Numbered from the stretch's first letter, positions 25,898-35,613 are shown. The stretch: 64,000 bases of DNA from CAZUGA01 sp964619885 (GCA_964619885.1 CAZUGA010000006.1:1-64000); one strand, 5' to 3'. The notes: a model not told the origin generated them from the letters alone. Translations and numbers: made by a program.

Positions 25898-26010
25898 AGT
25901 TAAAGCATTGATAACATACAGCGACATTTATTTTTACTTGCGTGACGGAATTTGTTCGCTAGGTCACAGCGATAGGGATTACCGGAAACCTGATGCAGCG
26001 ATATCAAGGT

Positions 26011-26075
26011 TTACCGTTCTCGGAAAAGCTGGAATCAGAAGCAATTAGTCAGTTTGTTGTAGTATTGCTTTAGAC
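26011..26075. repeat. Direct repeat, copy B (right of hepT)
   Basis: The 20-bp block (26011-26030) is identical to 24661-24680. The 36-bp block (26040-26075) matches 24808-24843 with two differences. Compared with copy A the middle ~120 bp are missing. Confidence 0.75.
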
Positions 26076-26299
26076 AATTGTAAGAGCAAGTTAGGCCCAC
26101 TAGAATAGTAGAATTCTTAGATGATTTAAACGGAGTCAAGAAAGTTACCATTCGTAGGCTTAAATTACGTTTAAGTGCAAAACTAGCCGAAAAATTATTA
26201 GTTAAGGTTTTCTATTGAGCTGAACAAGAACGCATCAAAATACGAAGATATTGCAAAGATCCATTGTGCAATCTTTGGAGAAGAAAGAAAAAAAGGTGT

Positions 26300-26430
26300 C
26301 TGGGTGGAAATAGGGCGATTGCTTTTGGTCACTAATGCTGGTGTCTATCGCCAGCGTTAAATTGTAGAGATTCTTGGGTTAAATCTGAGTACAGTTGGCG
26401 TGATAGTTAGGGAATCAAGGGATCCGTAAT
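26300..26430 (+). pseudogene. Remnant of a helix-turn-helix (possibly transposase) gene
   Basis: Translated in one frame with a stop in the middle, this reads IGRLLLVTNAGVYRQR then IVEILGLNLSTVGVIVRES, which resembles the N-terminal helix-turn-helix of IS630-like transposases or similar regulators. The fragment is too short and broken to name with confidence. Confidence 0.25.
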
Positions 26431-26596
26431 TTAAGACCTAACCAAATGACTTAGATTTACTCCGCGATGAAGCATATGCTATTGATCTATGCATGTGTCT
26501 GCTCTACCATTGAATAATTAATTGGACCAGAGCGATAGGAGTCGATCCGTGACCCGTATCGAAACATCAAAAGGTAGTAGCTTCACACAGGAAAAA

Positions 26597-26822
26597 CGTA
26601 CCGCGAAGTTATTCCGGAATGGGTGCAACCAAGCCCTACGGCTACCCAGAGAGTTTGAGTTGGATGTGGAAGGAGTCTTTTCTCCGTAAAGTGGGAAAAG
26701 ACCTGATTCTAATGCCCCGGTCACGCAGTTGGGACGAATACTTCGCGGGGGCCTCGCGACTGAGTGATGACTTTCCAGACACGATCGAAGAGCTATCTCT
26801 TCAGGAGCGTGATTCCCTCTAA
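26597..26822 (+). pseudogene. vapB: Frameshifted VapB-type antitoxin
   Basis: The first frame encodes TAKLFRNGCNQALRLPREFE, the typical AbrB/VapB-family DNA-binding start, but no start codon remains in front of it. After FELDVEGVF the sequence shifts frame and continues LRKVGKDLILMPRSRSWDEY then FAGASRLSDDFPD, the usual VapB C-terminus, to a stop at 26822. The joined product would be a normal ~75-residue antitoxin. A frameshift and loss of the start codon make it a pseudogene. Confidence 0.75.
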
Positions 26823-26826
26823 TTAT

Positions 26827-27202
26827 ATGCTCGACGCATATATTATGAAGCACCATCATCCTGAGGTGCGTGTACGGTTGCATGAGATTCCGCCTCGGAA
26901 AATTTGATTTCCGGTATTGTATAAGTAGAGCTTTGGCATGGTGTCAAGAAAGGCGTTCAAAAGGAACGCAATGAAGCGAGGTTAAGTGAGTTTATCTCCT
27001 TCTGCGAAGTTCAAAATTGGCCCTGCGGAGCCGCGCCTGTGTATGGAGAATTCCGCGCTATTTTGGAACAGGGGAACAGATTATCGGTGGCAACGACCTA
27101 TTTATTGCCGCCCACGCGTTGCACGTTGATGCAACCCTCGAAACCAACAACATAGAAAAGTTCGAGAGAACACCCACCCTTTCTTTGGAAAATTTGGTGT
27201 AA
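26827..27202 (+). pseudogene. vapC: Decayed VapC-type PIN-domain toxin
   Basis: Begins MLDAYIMKHHHPEVRVRLHE, like VapC (with the N-terminal aspartate of the PIN site). It runs into in-frame stops, continues in another frame (HGVKKGVQKERNEARLSEFI, then WPCGAAPVYGEFRAILEQ), shifts again, and ends with GGNDLFIAAHALHVDATLET plus NNIEKFERTP, the typical conserved PIN C-terminus. It lies a few bases after the vapB remnant, as in intact vapBC operons. At least two frameshifts and two stops prevent a functional toxin. Confidence 0.75.
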
Positions 27203-27366
27203 TGTTCAATGTACAAAAATTCAGCAAAGACCCGTAGCGCCATTGCGACCTGATCCTACCCCAGCCCCCGTAAGAAAATGATGGGCTATCGGATACCGAA
27301 TTATGCGAGAAAATGATGATTAGTGAAAACTTTAGAATTTATAGCTAGCGGTCGTGGAATATAGTC

Positions 27367-28278
27367 GTGGGAAAAAAGGTTAACTTATTTGTAATTGGAG
27401 CCCCAAAATGCGGGACTACGGCCCTATGCTCATATCTGTCTGAGCATGATGATATATTTCTATCGAAAATTAAGGAACCACACTATTTCGCGCACGAATT
27501 TGGTTATTTTGCTGACAGAGTCCCGACAGAGAAAGAATATCATGCGCTTTTTTCTGAAGCAAAAGGTTCTGAGTCTATATTTATGGAAGGGTCGGTTTAT
27601 TATCTATATGCGAAAGATTCTATTAAGAAAATAAAAGAATATAATTCGAATACAAAGATAATTGTGATGCTTCGAAATCCCGTTGATATGGTTCAATCGA
27701 TGCATAGCCAGCTGGTATGGACTCAGGATGAGGATATACAAGATTTTGAATTGGCCTGGAATAGTCAGGTTGTTCGAAAAGAAGGAAAGTGTATTCCAAG
27801 AAAGTGTAGGGAACCTGCTTTCCTGCAGTATAAACAATTATGTAGTTTGGGTGAGCAGGTAGAACGACTGTTAACAGTGTTTGATAGAGAGGATGTCTTT
27901 TTTATAGATTACGATGAATTTCGAAAGGACACACGTTCAGTGTATGAGGGCGTTCTTGAGTATCTTTCAGTAACTCAAGATGGTCGATCTGATTTTAAGG
28001 TCATTAACTCCAATAAAGCACACAAATTTAAATTTATAGCTGGTTTTACAGAGAGGCCCCCGGAGTTTTTGGTTAGATTGTTGCCGAGTGTTAAGTCGTT
28101 TTTAGGGTTAGACCGACTTGGTTTAATGGACCTTATTCGTAGAGTGAGTTCTGAAAAGAAAAATAGGGAAAAAGTTGGTGGTGAATTAGAGTCTAAGCTT
28201 AAGGGTTGTTTTCGACATGACGTCGAAAAACTTTCCGAATTACTGGGGCAAGATTTTATAGCTACGTGGAAATTCTAA
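27367..28278 (+). CDS. PAPS-dependent sulfotransferase
   Basis: 303 residues starting at a GTG. The N-terminus holds the 5'-phosphosulfate loop (IGAPKCGTTALCSYL, residues 10-24), and VMLRNPVDMVQSMHSQL at ~100-116 matches the 3'-phosphate-binding region of bacterial and heparan-type sulfotransferases. Such enzymes transfer sulfate from PAPS to sugar hydroxyl or amino groups. As the first gene of the polysaccharide cluster it probably sulfates the exopolysaccharide or its precursor. The start codon is weakly supported since no ribosome binding site is obvious. The gene is AT-rich compared with the flanks. Confidence 0.85.
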   Translation: MGKKVNLFVIGAPKCGTTALCSYLSEHDDIFLSKIKEPHYFAHEFGYFADRVPTEKEYHALFSEAKGSESIFMEGSVYYLYAKDSIKKIKEYNSNTKIIVMLRNPVDMVQSMHSQLVWTQDEDIQDFELAWNSQVVRKEGKCIPRKCREPAFLQYKQLCSLGEQVERLLTVFDREDVFFIDYDEFRKDTRSVYEGVLEYLSVTQDGRSDFKVINSNKAHKFKFIAGFTERPPEFLVRLLPSVKSFLGLDRLGLMDLIRRVSSEKKNREKVGGELESKLKGCFRHDVEKLSELLGQDFIATWKF

Positions 28279-28302
28279 ATTCGAAAGTTTTGGATATGCT
28301 GT

Positions 28303-29526
28303 ATGCAGAATAGATTGTATAAACGGCACGAAAAAGCGTGCATCATAATTATCGCCATTGTACTGCTGGATGCGCTGATGTCATACCTTTCAAGGAGTTG
28401 GACTGGTCTTCATATTCCTACGAATGCATTCTTGCCATTTGCCATAACATATTTATTCTTTCAACGAAGTGGAAAAATGCCAATTTTTCCACCTATGACT
28501 TGGATGTTGTTTTTAGTCATGACTACGGTCTCCTTTTATATTGGCGCATTAATGGTAAATAGTATCCCCGTGCAGCGGATTTTTGCCATAAGTGCGGCCG
28601 CAGTTACCTTTATGGTTGGTTACTATGGTGCTTCAAATGCATCAACCCCAAATTCTTGGGGGCGGATGTTTTTGTTCGTTGGTGGTATGTATACTTTTAT
28701 TTGCGTGGTCGCTCTATTAAAGGTGCTTCCAAGGGTATTTCCTACAGAATCAGGAGTTTGGCTCGGTAATTCAGGGAAGCCAATCCTGCGACCCAGCGTG
28801 ATGGTGAATCAAAACTTTCAGGTTCTTTACGTTTTCTTTGTTTCATTTCCATTGGTGCTTTGCGATTCAAAGAAAATAAAAGCTTTGGCGGCAATTGCAA
28901 GCGTTTTTGCGGCTTATGTGTTAGCTCAAATGCAAACGCGAAGCGGCTTAATGGCCTACGGTGGGGTATTACTTATGTTACTTATGTCTCCTTTATTTAT
29001 TAGGGGTAAGATAAAAAAATGGCTTTTTTTTATGCCGGTGGTTTTCATTGGGTTGATGGCTTATTTAATTAGTAGCGGATTATTTAGTAACTTTGCTGTG
29101 TATGAAAGATTTTTTGCAAATGACTATAGAACTCTTGATGGACGAATATATTCGGCCTTATATTTGTTCGAAAAGATAAGCCAGGTAAGTTGGTGGTTTC
29201 CGCATGGAGAGTCTGAGTTTAGAAATGCAACTGGCAATATACCTCATTTTAATCCAACAGCATTCTTTCTTCGTGGAGGTATGCCCGCTTTAATTGGATG
29301 GATCGTACTATTCGTTGTGCCTAGTATTCTACTTGGTCTTAGAATACTCAAAAAACGTGCAAATAAGATACAGTTTGTGTTCTTTGCTGCGACTTGCGTT
29401 TCACTGATAGTACAATTTTCGTTGAACTTGGCTTTTAACGAACAGGTTTGGTTATGGGCGGGGATCTCTGTTGGTGCCTTGAAACAAGGTTCTTCAAAGA
29501 GGTCGTTAAGGCCCAAACATGCGTAG
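28303..29526 (+). CDS. Wzy/O-antigen-ligase-like polysaccharide polymerase
   Basis: 407 residues with about ten to twelve predicted transmembrane helices and a long periplasmic loop (NDYRTLDGRIYSALYLFEKI). QTRSGLMAYGGVLL and FLRGGMPALIGW are typical of O-antigen ligase/polymerase family proteins, which are otherwise poorly conserved. It likely polymerises repeat units at the periplasmic face of the inner membrane. It sits between the sulfotransferase and the next gene, which it overlaps by 8 bp. Confidence 0.75.
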   Translation: MQNRLYKRHEKACIIIIAIVLLDALMSYLSRSWTGLHIPTNAFLPFAITYLFFQRSGKMPIFPPMTWMLFLVMTTVSFYIGALMVNSIPVQRIFAISAAAVTFMVGYYGASNASTPNSWGRMFLFVGGMYTFICVVALLKVLPRVFPTESGVWLGNSGKPILRPSVMVNQNFQVLYVFFVSFPLVLCDSKKIKALAAIASVFAAYVLAQMQTRSGLMAYGGVLLMLLMSPLFIRGKIKKWLFFMPVVFIGLMAYLISSGLFSNFAVYERFFANDYRTLDGRIYSALYLFEKISQVSWWFPHGESEFRNATGNIPHFNPTAFFLRGGMPALIGWIVLFVVPSILLGLRILKKRANKIQFVFFAATCVSLIVQFSLNLAFNEQVWLWAGISVGALKQGSSKRSLRPKHA

Positions 29527-31660
29527 TTCATATATAAGCTTTACTCGTATGAGCGTTATTTTATTTATTCTGCTTATATCAACTTCTATGATGCCCGTAT
29601 TTGCGGAAATCAATCTGATTAGTTTGTCGCCCGCCCCAAATTATCAGCTGTACAATAAAAATGATTATTCTGTGTTAGTTGATGGAAAGCTTAATGATTT
29701 CCCGATGTGGACGAAAAAGGAAAGTATTGGTTGGAGAGCGGCATACAGGATCGCGATTGAATTAGATATCGGAAACTACAAAAATATTGTGAAGCTGGGA
29801 AACCCAGTAGAAGTAAGTATTCACGTCCCAAAAGGGCTTTACGCAGGGGTGAAAATACCTCATAGAATAGATGTTTATGGCGGGGTGGATATTGGTAAGT
29901 ATAAACATCTCGCTTATTTGAATCTTGACGGGGAGGGCTATGCTGATAGAGAGCACCACTGGATTAAATTACAAGTACCCTATATTGGACGATCAATGGC
30001 AATCGTTATCCAGAGTCCTGGAAATAGTATATTTATCGATGAGATTTCTATTAGAAAATTACAACAAAAGCAGGCCCCGGTGATAATAGATAGTTCGAGT
30101 GTAGTGGGTATTGATGCCGTAATTCGAGATGCTGGGTTCAGAGTTCAAGAGTTCTATCTAAATGCATCTAATAAGAAATTTGAAGGAACTCATAGAGTTA
30201 AAAATAGAAATCCACTGCTATGGGAATGTGATGTATTTGATGAATTGACAGGGGATATACCGAAGCAAGTGGTTGTTGGCAATCCTATAAGCTTAAATAT
30301 CGATATTCATCCCTTTAATAGGCATATCTGTTTCGGTTTTTATTCGGGAGGCCCAAAAAACGAATTACTAGAAGTATCTTTAGAGGTGGATAAAGGAGCA
30401 AGACTTTATAGCTTAAAAAATGTGGTGGCAGAAAATGCAGAGGTTGTCCCAGATGCCGCTATCCCGATAGAAATATCCAAGAGTATAGAGGTGAGGGCTA
30501 ATAGTGTTAACTATTTTGTTTTGGATTTTACAAAAGGTGAACATGGAACGGTCTGGTTGACATATGGGGATTGGACAGCAACTGTAGTAGTTGATTCTAT
30601 TGGTGGTACGATTCTTTCGAAGAGTGAAGTAGTAGAACCATTGGCATTTGCTTGGAGCTATTCACACAATCTTCCTGTTTGGAATAACAAAGTTGATGCT
30701 TTGAATAGCCTTTTAACAGCAGGAATTAACGTATTTACAATACATTATTACAATACACCTATAATGCCGAATAGAAGAAGAAAAGATTCAGGGTCTACTG
30801 ATAGATTTAAAGATGATATTAGGAGGTATGCAGGGAAGGGATTGATGTTAGTATTGTCGGAGGTTTATTCATATTATCGTCAGGCACAGGAAGCCGATGT
30901 TCCTTTGGCAGCTATAAGCCAATTAAAAGTGGATTATATTAAATGGCTAGATTTTATAGTCGAAGGTTTTGAAGATGAGGGCGTTGGATATAGAGAATGG
31001 GCGCTCTATTTAGTCGATGAAATTAATCCGGAAAAATACGCCGCCTATAGTGATCTGATAGATTGGACGATAGAGCATAATGAGAACATACAGTTGTATT
31101 CAAACCCAAGTACAACTCAGAGAAACTATAGAGCGCTTGCTGAGTTGCTAGAAGATAATATGAGAGATATTGACATTTGGCAGCCAAGGTTGGAATTTGC
31201 AGAAAAATATCACCGGTTATTCGAAAGAACCCAAAAACGATGGATGACGTACCATAATCCCACTTATCCAGCAAAAGCTGCTAATCCATTGTTACATTAT
31301 AGATTGCCAGCAATACGTTCTTGGCTAATTGGTGCTGATGGGACGGGTGTTTGGTCTTTTGATGATAGTGGCCGCAGTAATTCGACTTGGAATGACTTTG
31401 GTGGAAAAAGTGCAGGTTACAGTACGGTCTATGAGTACAAGCATACGGTTGTTCCTAGCAGGCGCTGGCTAGCATTCGCTGCAGGCTTAAACGACATTAA
31501 GTATCTATTGTCGCTTGAGAAGCTTGGCTGTGACAGAGAAAAAATGATTAGAATGCTCTCGCCAGTAGTTCGGTCAAAGTCAACAAATACCAGGGCTATC
31601 AGTTTGGCGTTGTTAGGTGTGGCGACTAATTGTATGAGAGATATTCACATTGGAGGATAG
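29519..31660 (+). CDS. Secreted protein with DUF4091-like domain, possible glycoside hydrolase
   Basis: 713 residues with an N-terminal signal segment (VILFILLISTSMMPVFA). The central part (~360-600) looks like a TIM-barrel region (NVFTIHYYNTPIMPNRRR, EWALYLVDEINPEKYAAY). The end (WNDFGGKSAGYSTVYEY, VPSRRWLAFAAGLNDIKYL) matches the pattern of DUF4091 in glycosidase-like proteins. The probable general acid is in the YLVDEINP segment, but I cannot assign it firmly. In a polysaccharide locus it may trim or modify polymer in the periplasm. AAGG lies before the ATG, which overlaps the upstream gene. Confidence 0.65.
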   Translation: MRSSYISFTRMSVILFILLISTSMMPVFAEINLISLSPAPNYQLYNKNDYSVLVDGKLNDFPMWTKKESIGWRAAYRIAIELDIGNYKNIVKLGNPVEVSIHVPKGLYAGVKIPHRIDVYGGVDIGKYKHLAYLNLDGEGYADREHHWIKLQVPYIGRSMAIVIQSPGNSIFIDEISIRKLQQKQAPVIIDSSSVVGIDAVIRDAGFRVQEFYLNASNKKFEGTHRVKNRNPLLWECDVFDELTGDIPKQVVVGNPISLNIDIHPFNRHICFGFYSGGPKNELLEVSLEVDKGARLYSLKNVVAENAEVVPDAAIPIEISKSIEVRANSVNYFVLDFTKGEHGTVWLTYGDWTATVVVDSIGGTILSKSEVVEPLAFAWSYSHNLPVWNNKVDALNSLLTAGINVFTIHYYNTPIMPNRRRKDSGSTDRFKDDIRRYAGKGLMLVLSEVYSYYRQAQEADVPLAAISQLKVDYIKWLDFIVEGFEDEGVGYREWALYLVDEINPEKYAAYSDLIDWTIEHNENIQLYSNPSTTQRNYRALAELLEDNMRDIDIWQPRLEFAEKYHRLFERTQKRWMTYHNPTYPAKAANPLLHYRLPAIRSWLIGADGTGVWSFDDSGRSNSTWNDFGGKSAGYSTVYEYKHTVVPSRRWLAFAAGLNDIKYLLSLEKLGCDREKMIRMLSPVVRSKSTNTRAISLALLGVATNCMRDIHIGG

Positions 31661-31663
31661 CTT

Positions 31664-32977
31664 GTGTCTAAGGGGGAGCTAGCTCAAAAAATAATAAAAG
31701 GTTCATTTACTTCTTTGAGCATTAAGAGTTGTGGTGCTGCGGCTGCCTATTTCGCTCAAATCTACATCGCAAATAAATTGGGCGCGGAACAATATGGACT
31801 TTATTCGGTAGTACTGATTTTTATTAATTTTTCTGCATTATTAGCGGTACTCGGCTTTAATACTACATCACTCAAGCTTGTTTCCCGGTATCGAATAAAA
31901 AATAATATCTCGCTTTTACGGCGATATTTAGATTTATCTATAACGGCCAACCTAATCGCTTCTTGCTTGATGGTTATGTTAATTGTCGCTGTCACTGTGC
32001 TGATAAAACGGCATTTTGGTTTGGATAATTTTCTGATTGGCGTCCTTGTTATTTTGATTCCTTTAGAGTCACTATTGCTGTTGCTTGCTTCTTTTTTTCT
32101 AGGGGCTAGTCACATTGGAGTATCTCAAATACCGATTATTCTACTAAGGCCAGTTTTGGTTGTTTTATGCTTATTCGCGATGGAGAAATCTTCAATAGAA
32201 ATCGAGTTACCACGTTTGATGCTTGTTATTATCTCTATTGCGTTGCTATTGGTGGTAATTTACTTAATTTATATGAAGAAGCTATTATGGATTCCCTCGT
32301 TTAAGACAAAGCTTTTGCGAGACAGAATAGCAAAAGTTTGGCTAGTCGGATCGTTACCATTTGTTGCTATATCGTTTTTTAATATATTGCTTAATCAGCT
32401 AGATATACTCATGATAAGTAATATTCATGGCAATGTTTATGCTGGGGTTTATACTGCCGCAGTTAAAGTCGCGGGTTTGGCTACGTTCATACTGACAGCT
32501 ATTAATCTTGTTATAGCTCCTTCAATATCTGGCCTATACGCCCAACGGGACTTAATAAAGCTGGCGAAATTGCTATCTATTACTGCTAAAATAACTACTT
32601 TTTGGGCTCTGATAATATTAACAGCACTGACCCAGTACGGGGAGTATATTCTGCTGATGTTCGGTAAGGAGTTTATTGCAGCTGAAGGGGTGCTGATTGT
32701 TCTACTTATATCTCAAGTTGTTAATATCGGATCGGGCTCTGTTGGTTATTTGCTAAATATGTCTGGTCGTCAGAATTACTCGGTGAGAGCGCTTGTGGCG
32801 AGTAGTGTCGTCAATGTTATTGCCAATACTATATTAATTCCTGGATATGGTATTGAAGGGGCGGCCTATGCAACACTAATCTCTACAATTGTTTGGAATC
32901 TATATCTGGTTGCTATTGCGTATAGAGAACTAGGTATTAACACGACAGTTTTTTCGACAGGGCGTTTAAGAGTCTAA
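31664..32977 (+). CDS. Wzx-type polysaccharide flippase
   Basis: 437 residues starting at a GTG with GGAGG 7 nt upstream. About 12-14 transmembrane helices are visible, with the MATE/MOP-superfamily features of polysaccharide exporters (AAAYFAQIYIANKLGAEQYG near the N-terminus, IPGYGIEGAAYATLIS near the C-terminus). Such flippases move undecaprenyl-linked repeat units across the inner membrane for Wzy. It starts 4 bp after the preceding gene, so it is in the same operon. Confidence 0.9.
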   Translation: MSKGELAQKIIKGSFTSLSIKSCGAAAAYFAQIYIANKLGAEQYGLYSVVLIFINFSALLAVLGFNTTSLKLVSRYRIKNNISLLRRYLDLSITANLIASCLMVMLIVAVTVLIKRHFGLDNFLIGVLVILIPLESLLLLLASFFLGASHIGVSQIPIILLRPVLVVLCLFAMEKSSIEIELPRLMLVIISIALLLVVIYLIYMKKLLWIPSFKTKLLRDRIAKVWLVGSLPFVAISFFNILLNQLDILMISNIHGNVYAGVYTAAVKVAGLATFILTAINLVIAPSISGLYAQRDLIKLAKLLSITAKITTFWALIILTALTQYGEYILLMFGKEFIAAEGVLIVLLISQVVNIGSGSVGYLLNMSGRQNYSVRALVASSVVNVIANTILIPGYGIEGAAYATLISTIVWNLYLVAIAYRELGINTTVFSTGRLRV

Positions 32978-33000
32978 ATATTAGACGAAGAGGAAAAATA

Positions 33001-33960
33001 ATGAAAGTATCGATCATCGTTCTTAATTGGAATGGTGGTGCAGAAGATTGTCTTGAGGCAATCAAGTCTGTTTTAAATCAAGATTATCCCAATAAAGAAG
33101 TGATCTTTGTTGATAACGGATCTACCGACGGCTCGTTGGCGAGTGTCAAACTTGTTTATCCAAATATTCATTATATCGAACTTCTTCAAAATATAGGTTG
33201 CCCACCTGGGCGAAATGTGGGCGCTAAAGCAGCGACGGGGGATTTATTGTTTTTCGTCGAGAACGATGGCGCATGGGATAGATCAGATGTTATTTCATCT
33301 GCGGTTACTCTATTTGAGATCCAGCATGACCTAGGTGCTATTTATACGATGGTTGAGGGTTATAAGTCTGGCACTGCAGATTCGCCCCTTGACCCCTTTC
33401 CGCCGATGGAGACATCTAAAGGTCTATTTCTATCATCATCGTTTAGAGGGGGGGCAAGTGTAATTAGGGCGGAGTTATTCTTTAGGCTTGGTGGATTCCC
33501 TAATGATTTTTTTCGGCAAGGTGAAGAGCGTTATCTTTCGCTTAGGATCTATGGTGAAGGATTTAAAGTAGTCTATTGGCCAGAGTGTAGTCTACGGCAT
33601 AAAGGCTCAGATTATTTTGGTAAGGCTACAGTCGTGTCAAAGTTCAATATCGAAAATAATTTAAAAACAATAGTTCGGTTATATCCATTGGTACCGATGG
33701 TTATTATTGGCATCCCAAAATGGATAGTTGGGGGCTTTGTGTTGCTAAGGGAAGGTATGTTTAATGAGTTTCTGAGGATAAGTATAGATTTGTTTAGAGA
33801 GCTTTTTAATAATCGAGGGCATCTGAGGGTTAGTAGCAAGACTTTTTGTGAAGTGGAAACTTTACGGCAGGGGATAGTCGATAATTATTATATTGAATCA
33901 AGAATAAGGGCTCTTCCAATGATATCGCTTTTATATAGACGATTGATTCAGGGTAAGTGA
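33001..33960 (+). CDS. GT2-family glycosyltransferase
   Basis: 319 residues. The N-terminal GT-A fold is clear (VSIIVLNWNGG, FVDNGSTDGS), with the metal-binding region reading VENDGAWD and an acceptor-side acidic segment (RQGEERYLSLRIYGEGFKVVY). GT2 rhamnosyl- and glucosyl-type transferases look like this. AGAGGA sits before the ATG. It probably adds a sugar to the lipid-linked repeat unit; the donor is unknown. Confidence 0.9.
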   Translation: MKVSIIVLNWNGGAEDCLEAIKSVLNQDYPNKEVIFVDNGSTDGSLASVKLVYPNIHYIELLQNIGCPPGRNVGAKAATGDLLFFVENDGAWDRSDVISSAVTLFEIQHDLGAIYTMVEGYKSGTADSPLDPFPPMETSKGLFLSSSFRGGASVIRAELFFRLGGFPNDFFRQGEERYLSLRIYGEGFKVVYWPECSLRHKGSDYFGKATVVSKFNIENNLKTIVRLYPLVPMVIIGIPKWIVGGFVLLREGMFNEFLRISIDLFRELFNNRGHLRVSSKTFCEVETLRQGIVDNYYIESRIRALPMISLLYRRLIQGK

Positions 33961-35126
33961 TGAAGAAAAAATCTATGAATATTAAAAAGGTGCTAGTTAT
34001 TTATCACTATATTGCACACTATAGAAAACCAATTTTTGATCTTTTGTGTAATTCAAATAATGTCGATTATTATCTGGCGGCTGATGATAAGGCTAATATT
34101 AACTCCTTAAATGTTCTTAGTAGATTCTGTAGCCCCACAAGCCAAAGTATATCGAAGAAATGGATTGGTGTTAGTAATTTTTGGATTACTAAAGATGTGT
34201 TGTGGCAGAAGGGTGTGCTCGGTTTGGCTCTTAGTAGACGGTTTGATTCGTTGATATTTTTAGGAAATATGTATTTTATTTCTACTTGGGTGGCTGTTGT
34301 AGTAGCTAGGCTAAGGGGGAAAAAAGTATATTTTTGGACGCACGGTTTTAGAAATAAAGAACGCAGCATTAAAGGGTTTTTAAGGACCTGTTTTTATCGT
34401 CTTGCAAATGGGTTGTTCTTATATGGGAATCAAGCAAAAGAAATTTTAATTGAAAAGGGGTTTTCTCCAGATCGATTACATGTAATTTATAATTCTCTAG
34501 ATTTTTATGCTCAAACTCGTGAGGTTGAACGCATAACGCTTGAGGACAGGCTGGCGAAACGCCATGATCTTCAAATAAACGAAGATGATAAGTTAATAAT
34601 TGCAACTGGACGAATAGTAAAAGATAAAAAATTTGACTTACTGATTGATGCTATTGCAGAACTTAATTCTTCTGGCGTTCAAAAATATAGCTTAATTGTC
34701 GTTGGTGATGGCCCTGGCAAAATTGCTATGGAAAAAAAAGCATGCAAATTATCCGTAACTGATCATATTATTTTTTTTGGTGCTTGCTATGAAGAGAGAG
34801 AGTTGGCTATGCTTATTTCCATGTCGGATGTCTCTGTGGTTCCTGGCGACATCGGTTTGTCAGGAATACACTCATTAACTTATGGAACTCCTGTTGTAAC
34901 CCATGATAATTTCGAAACGCACAAGCCCGAGTTTGAGGCGATTAGAGATGGTTTGAGTGGTTCTTTCTATCGAGCTGGCAGTGTGCATGACATGGTTGTC
35001 AAAATTAAATATTGGGCTATGAAAGATAGAAATGATGTTTTTCGCGATTGTAGGTCAATAATTTGCAATTTCTATAATACTGAGTTTCAGAAAAGCGTTT
35101 TGGATAAAGTCATTATTGAAGGGTAA
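33960..35126 (+). CDS. GT4-family glycosyltransferase
   Basis: 388 residues from the ATG that shares one base with the previous stop (TGATG). GT-B fold: the C-terminal domain has ATGRIVKDKKFDLLIDA, IVVGDGPGKIAMEK, and the donor-site stretch VVPGDIGLSGIHSLTYGTPV, which carries the GxxGxxxxxA/S-type conserved region. The N-terminal hydrophobic segment (WVAVVVARLRGKKVYFWTHG) probably sits at the membrane. It likely acts in repeat-unit assembly. Confidence 0.88.
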   Translation: MKKKSMNIKKVLVIYHYIAHYRKPIFDLLCNSNNVDYYLAADDKANINSLNVLSRFCSPTSQSISKKWIGVSNFWITKDVLWQKGVLGLALSRRFDSLIFLGNMYFISTWVAVVVARLRGKKVYFWTHGFRNKERSIKGFLRTCFYRLANGLFLYGNQAKEILIEKGFSPDRLHVIYNSLDFYAQTREVERITLEDRLAKRHDLQINEDDKLIIATGRIVKDKKFDLLIDAIAELNSSGVQKYSLIVVGDGPGKIAMEKKACKLSVTDHIIFFGACYEERELAMLISMSDVSVVPGDIGLSGIHSLTYGTPVVTHDNFETHKPEFEAIRDGLSGSFYRAGSVHDMVVKIKYWAMKDRNDVFRDCRSIICNFYNTEFQKSVLDKVIIEG

Positions 35127-35613
35127 AGAATTGTTTAGTCAAATAAAAAAAATAGGACGCCGACTATTAGGTGTATGGCGTTTGTTCGTGTTACGCCTAT
35201 CTAATCCTGGAATTGAAGTAGGCAACGGGTTTTTATGTGCTAATGGGTGTCGTGTTTCTAGGGGTCGAGAGATTGTTGTCGGAAGCAACTTTTATATGGG
35301 CTATAGCTGTCATCTGGGTGCAAATATGATAGTAGGCAATGACGTTATGTTTGCCTCTGAGGTCGCTGTAGTTGGCGGGGATCACAAAATTGACTATATT
35401 GATTGCCCCATTCGTTATTCTGGTCGGGATGAATTTAAAACTGCCGAGTTTGGAGATGGCTGCTGGATTGGTCATCGTGTAATTGTGTTGCACGGAGTGA
35501 AAATTGGTGAAGGGGCTGTTGTAGCTGCTGGCTCCGTAGTTACTAAAAATGTTGAATCAAGGGCAATCGTTGCAGGTAATCCGGCTAAATTCATACGTTA
35601 TAGAAAATTCTGA
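35116..35613 (+). CDS. Left-handed beta-helix (hexapeptide) O-acetyltransferase
   Basis: About 160-165 residues. Hexapeptide repeats are visible (ANMIVGNDVMFASEVAVVGG, IGHRVIVLHGVKIGEGAVVA), with the histidine pair of WbbJ/LacA-type enzymes near GGDHKID. They transfer acetyl from acetyl-CoA to sugar hydroxyls. The start is uncertain: TTG at 35116 overlaps the upstream gene, while TTG at 35131 has AAGGG 8 nt upstream. It probably decorates the polysaccharide. Confidence 0.85.
   Translation: MKGKELFSQIKKIGRRLLGVWRLFVLRLSNPGIEVGNGFLCANGCRVSRGREIVVGSNFYMGYSCHLGANMIVGNDVMFASEVAVVGGDHKIDYIDCPIRYSGRDEFKTAEFGDGCWIGHRVIVLHGVKIGEGAVVAAGSVVTKNVESRAIVAGNPAKFIRYRKF

Larger units (their letters stand above)
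25898..26596. other. Non-coding, decayed region between hepT and vapB remnant
   Basis: Contains copy B of the direct repeat (26011-26075) and sequence that looks like broken coding DNA. One fragment (26135-26218, KKVTIRRLKLRLSAKLAEKL) and another around 26300-26430 with a helix-turn-helix-like stretch (IVEILGLNLSTVGVIV) carry in-frame stops nearby. No intact gene is visible. Confidence 0.4.

Noticed and set aside
26619..26822. Intact small gene
   Set aside because: It is only the second half of a frameshifted VapB; the conserved start lies in another frame upstream.
26518..26883. 121-codon minus-strand frame
   Set aside because: Antisense to the vapBC remnant, whose plus-strand motifs are clear.
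27017..27202. Intact small gene
   Set aside because: Only the last ~40 codons match VapC; the first part is out of frame, so it is a relic.
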